From: Canna indica
Lineage: Eukaryota; Streptophyta; Magnoliopsida; Zingiberales; Cannaceae
Direction: 5' to 3'
DNA: 64,000 bases
Assembly (NCBI GenBank): GCA_034359265.1
Contig: CP136890.1
Coordinates: 94,141,501 to 94,205,500 of the forward strand
In this document: one piece after another, positions 59,245 to 64,000 of the stretch
Position numbering within the stretch: position 1 is the first letter of the stretch
Layout of the letters: every line of letters starts with the position of its first letter
Made by a program: the position numbers and the translations under genes
The notes under the pieces: model-generated
What the model was told of the DNA's origin: nothing
What the model saw: only the letters and a program-made list of their open reading frames with translations
Database searches by the model: none

Positions 59245-59271
59245 CTATACGGCATCTATTTCAGAATCGTC
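59121..59271. repeat. direct repeat of the end of the downstream gene's last exon
   Basis: 59121-59180 repeats 59215-59271 almost exactly (the first copy has three extra bases, AAC). The second copy contains the stop codon and last residues of the gene at 59245; the first lies in its 3' flank. Between them a CACTTAAGAGT word is itself repeated. Confidence 0.85.
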
Positions 59272-62200
59272 TTCAATGGGTTCGACGACCATTTTTTTCG
59301 CATTTTTTGCACCTCTTAATTGGGAAGAGACGTTGTCTATTGCATTATTCAACTGACTGATCTTTGCATTCAGTGTTTGACGAGTTTTCTGCAATAAGAA
59401 TCCACATGCAGTCTTAGAAGGGTTGTCTAAATATGAAATGTATAGTACTACAAGCCAGTCAATATATTTTTTACCTCTAACCCGCCATCAAAATAGGTTG
59501 GTCGACTAGCCCTCCGAAAGCCATATTCATCTTCATTCAGCACTGATCTCCTTATCTGCAGACAGCCAAAAGGAAGCCGTATTTCAGGCACTAATAACTG
59601 ATATTAATGGAAGTTAAAACTTAGTTTAACATCAGTAGATCAGCATGAGATAAAATCATGTGTTATTAAAGAACATACAAGATAGAAGCATATTAAGAAA
59701 TGATAGCATCAAAAAAATTTAACCTGACAAATCTATAAAGGAAGCTTCTATCATGGCAAGAAAACAAGATACAAACAAAAACTTCAATGGATTTCTGTCT
59801 GTAACTTTAAAATGAAAGGGCACATATAATCTTTTATCATCTCTTGTATCTTAAAGTATCAAAATCAGTGCGCCAATGGGAGAGAACTAATTAACTTGTT
59901 TAGGATGAAAGTGTCCAGATAACCATTATGCAGAAGGTGATGCAGAGTCGCTGAGAATGCTCACATAAATTTATATTAGATTACTTCTAGTCAAGAAAGT
60001 ATACCAATAAAAAACAAAGGGATTATGATGTGAGAACTAGTAAACATTGCATGGAAATTAGTGTCTTCTAGGAAAAAAAGTAGAAAATAAGAAAATAAGT
60101 TCCATTTGAAAATATATCATGCAGAACTGAAAAGGTGTATACCAACAAATTAGTATTGACTTTGTCGTGCTTTAACCAAATTATTAGGCATGTATTGCAT
60201 GTGTTTTGCTAACTGGTTGTTCACCTGTGGGGCAAATACATAAGCCAGAGTTCCAAAAATAGCTCCTCCCAAAACAAAACCTGCAATAAAATCACTACTT
60301 CCATCTCTGGTACCATCACTGCATGAAGATAGAACACACGCCATGATATACATAGGTTGTAGGCAAAATTAGCTAGTAGCATGCCACTCTGATCTTAAAA
60401 TTAAGATAAAATATTAAAGAGAATATCAGGCTTACATCATGTATGCAAGATTATGATAACCAGAGTCCAGAAAGTGCTTGTAATTTTAATTTTGATAATA
60501 TATAAATTTTTAAGACAGGCCTAAATAGCCAAAATAAATTTGTAAGCTCCCTATGAATTGATTCCACTTTTTGGTGATCAATTGGTAACGAGGACAATGT
60601 TTTAAATAATTGAAGAACATATCTAACTAATTTGTAAGGTTTTTAATTGGTGCATAAATTAATCAAGAAGATTTATGAACCATTAATTGGATCTGCATAC
60701 TGGACTCGACCTTCTTTTAAATCAGTAAGTTCATTACTGAAAGGGTAATGAGACTACCCTTAGACAAACAAAATAGCTATATCACGTGTATACTAGTATT
60801 TCCACCTAATTAGAATCTGTACAACCCAACCAAAATATTGGTGAGTCTATCATATTGGTCTCTCAGCAGCCTAGAAGGCTATAAGTATTTAATGCTACTA
60901 TAAAGTGTGTCAACTGCCAAGGACATAAATAAGATAGGCTTTTTGGTGTTAAGGAGCCATGCTTTCCTGGCCAATGCACTGGAGCTACATGAAGAAAGCT
61001 TAGCAGTAGATGAAATTACTTTCAGAACAGCACCTATGATGTTTCACAAAACTCCATCCAAGAAATAAAACCATAATCAGCAGTAGACACGATTCACCTG
61101 TATTTTGCATGGACAGACAAATTTGGGCGGTGTTTTGTCAGCTTAGAATTCTGAGGAACAACCACTTTAGATGGGTAACCATTTAAATATTTGAGTTTAT
61201 CAGTCTGTAAGCTATGTTTCTTTGACTGAGCTACGCCACCTAGGTGAAGAGAAAAGAAAGAACTTTAAGCATGACTTATATTAATCAATTGACAATTCAA
61301 CTCTATAATGATCAACTCATATTACAAGCAGTGCGAAAAAAAAGAGAGACGTAGCTTGTTTTTTATATGAACAAAAGCTAATATTAAGGATATTAGTGTT
61401 TGTTTAAAATTACACTTCACACTAACGTTTAGATCCAAAAGACGATAAACTGAAATGAAATAGAGTTTTTTGCGTCCTCAAAATAATTTAATTAAAGTAC
61501 ATGTTCTATTGCTTGTCCACATTAAACCTAATTTCTTCTCCTAGTTGGTTTGTTTATTTCAGTATTTCTTAAATGGTTTTGCAACAATTTGAGACATTCT
61601 GGTCAAACCAAAGAAAATCCTTCTATTTCAATGTGCATATAAATAAAACCACATGATACACATAAACGACATTCAAATAGCATATAATAAGTGATACAGT
61701 CTCCAAAAATGACACACTAGTCATGTCACCATGCTGGGACTGCCAAGAAACTTATTATTTTTTTGAAGATAATCGAATGCATTGCCCACTAATTTATTGA
61801 TTAATGGTGTGATTGCATATTACATGTTATGTGTAGTCCAAAGGCGAAATACCCCTAGAAAGAAGCAAAATGAATAAACTCATTCTTACAACACCTGTGG
61901 AAGATGTGGTTGTTCCTTTCTTTTCAAATGTACCACAACTACCTTAGATTAGCCCATGAACTTGCTTCATAGAGAGGTTGGGTTGTTGGTAGCTTTTAGA
62001 CACAGTACGCCTTCTGCAATGTTGTGGGGAGTAATTGACATGTTTGTAAGGGATATTAGACAGCTCCATCTAAGGCAGTGTATGCAAGAGATGATGGGCT
62101 GTTTCATTTCCACCATTATAAAGGTAGCAGGCGGCATCCACTTGAATACTAACCCATAGCAAGAAATCTTTGGTGTGTAATTGTCGCTTGAGTAGCAACT

Positions 62201-63544
62201 AGCTGAAGAGCTTAACCTTACAAGGGAGTGGAGTCTTCCAAAGCACTTTATCCCACCCACAATTTAGGCCACCAAAGTTGATGACACGATAGGCCAACAA
62301 TGTTAAGTCTTCTCTCAGACTGCGTTAGCAAATAGCAAAATTTGTCCTGACCTTCACTTGTACTATAGCTACTAAGGATGAAGAGTGCTTGACAAGGTCA
62401 GAAATAGGAACCTCATAGTTGAAGTTTAGAACTCAATTGATATTGTTTGTCAGATCAATCATACTGCTAACTGAGGCATGTGGGATTCCAGTGGCACTGA
62501 ATAGATTAGACAATAGTATCATAAGTGGATTGAAGTGACACCATCTTTCATGCTAATATACTAAATAGTACTTGCTAATAGCAGAACAACCAGGGCACTA
62601 GTAAAACCTTTTCCCCAGCAATTTGGATTACAAGATTATCTCTTGCAACATGTAGGGAATAAAATAGACTTATCATGCTAGCCCACTCTGAACCATCGTA
62701 AAACTTTTTTTTCTTTTTTTCTTTTTTTGGTAAACTCATATTTTATATAACACTTTAGGTATCTCAGTTAGTGATCAAACTAGGACATTGATTAAAAATT
62801 AGATTCGAGGTCAGCAATGGTTCTAGGTGCGCTACATGTCGGGTCGACAAAGCTACAGACTCAAGATAATTCATCAAATTAACAATAAAATTCAATGATG
62901 ATTTCTCATCAAGTATATCATTTTCTGTTCAAATTCTAAGAATTGTTAGAAATAGAAAAGAGTCCATGAATCTTATTTATCAAAGCTGATTTCTCTGGAA
63001 TTTCCTGTAGAAGTAATTAAATCTCATGATTGTATGTGAATAGAAGTTTTTTTATTGTTCAGCCAACAAGGCTATGAAACCTTTTCAGATGACAATTGAT
63101 TGACCAATTTGAATTACCATTGTTATGCTTAAGTGGAAATGTTTTGCAGGCAAATTCAGGAAGTAAGCTTCTTCTAAAAAAAAATTCCAGTTTATTCGCA
63201 TCTCTAAAATCAACCATTGTCAATCGCCTCAAGCTAATCAGATCTCCCCACTAAAAAAAATCAAGGAAAAATGTTTGGACAGACGCTGATGAAATGCTGG
63301 GACCAAAAAATCAAAATAGTCTTCTCGGAAAATATCGCGAAATAACATCCATTAAGTGGAGAAAACACGATATGTACCCTAGAACGAAGATAGTATTGAT
63401 CGATCGAATAATTCTAGCATTTCGGAACCCCAACAAGGAAACACCCCAAGGAACCATAGAGAACGTGAAACTATATGCAATCGAGGAAAAGATTTGAGGC
63501 TCACCGGTGACGAAGGGAGTGGCAAAGGAGGTCGCCGTCGCCAT
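59245..63544 (-). CDS. small plastid membrane protein, At1g42960-like
   Basis: Five exons join in frame: 63544-63505, 61239-61098, 60318-60225, 59555-59475 and 59388-59245, giving 166 residues; all introns are GT-AG. Residues 1-60 are Ser/Thr/Lys-rich, starting MATATSFATPFVTG, and look like a chloroplast transit peptide. Residues about 71-91 (FIAGFVLGGAIFGTLAYVFA) form one Gly-rich membrane helix. RRSVLNEDEYGFRRASRPTY and a predicted amphipathic helix (KTRQTLNAKISQLNNAIDNV) follow. The middle and C-terminal blocks recall the Arabidopsis protein At1g42960, reported at the chloroplast inner membrane; its biochemical role is unknown to me. Intron 1 is 2.3 kb. The short open frame that continues past 60225 into the intron is not the real end. 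Confidence 0.77.
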
Positions 63545-64000
63545 GAGGAGGGGTGAGATTGGAGGAGTGAGCTCTCTCTCCCTGGCATGGTCGATTTTTA
63601 AGAGGAGAAATGGAGGTGAATCCCTACAATGACAAAATTATCCTTATACGATGGAAAACTCTGAACCATTTGATGATAAATGGATGATTTAGATGTTTGG
63701 TTTGATTGATATACTTTGTTTTCTGTTGAACAAAATAGTGAATTTAATCATAGCCGACTTCGATTGCACCTATGCGGCTATGCGTGTTCTCTCTCATCTG
63801 AAATATAAGGGCCCGATAAATTGCCCTGAGAAGAAGGGACCCACAAAGTCCGGCAATTATGAAAAAAAAAGGTGACAAAATCGAGTAAAATAGCATCTCT
63901 TTGTTCCGTCTTATTAAGGATGCGAATCCGAATGGGTTAAGCGGATCGAGCCCTTATTTTGTCCTTAGACCCGCTTGACCGGATTTGATTGGCTCGGGTT
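63545..64000. other. upstream region of the plastid-protein gene
   Basis: Contains a short C/T-rich leader-like stretch just before the gene (CTCTCTCC at about 63570-63580). The remaining bases show no gene or element that I recognise. Confidence 0.5.

Overview
The window is nuclear DNA of a flowering plant. It has split genes with GT-AG introns, AT-rich intergenic DNA and dense nested transposons. A monocot is favoured, because the intronless genes are very GC-rich against an AT-rich background, but this is inference and I do not name a species.

Host genes. Four multi-exon genes lie on the minus strand. They are a haloacid-dehalogenase sugar-phosphatase of the AtSGPP type (1-866, cut by the window start), the RES-complex splicing factor BUD13 (3735-12393, eight exons), a MIP1/RF298-type RING protein (53658-57674, two exons) and a small plastid membrane protein resembling Arabidopsis At1g42960 (59245-63544, five exons). 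Three intronless genes for secreted proteins lie on the plus strand: two almost identical EC1-type egg-cell-secreted proteins (32950-33348 and 48337-48735) and a PMEI-domain inhibitor (49807-50340). No operon-like linkage is expected. What the last three share is the secretory route and, for the EC1 pair, a recent duplication.

Layout. 1-12.4 kb is genic, with LINE, hAT-like and RTE-like insertions in the BUD13 introns. 12.4-20.8 kb is AT-rich and holds palindromic elements and MITEs, some nested. 20.8-23.4 kb is a long-terminal-inverted-repeat element carrying pectin methylesterase gene fragments in both arms (Pack-MULE-like). 23.4-32.5 kb holds an LTR fragment, a truncated CACTA element and an L1-type LINE that is itself interrupted by a 2.7-kb CACTA element and a hAT element. 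32.6-49.1 kb is the EC1 duplication. Its two copies are separated by a decayed gypsy element, into which a gag/pol-less LTR element inserted, into which a 5.8-kb CACTA element inserted. 49.8-64 kb is again mostly genic.

Main observations. One CACTA family, recognisable by GCAACGGC subterminal repeats, is present in four forms: a long decayed copy, a compact copy with an open tnp-like gene, a truncated copy and a 445-bp MITE. Target-site duplications can be read for most of the nested insertions, so their order can be worked out. All coordinates and exon joins were derived by reading the sequence; no alignment or search was run.
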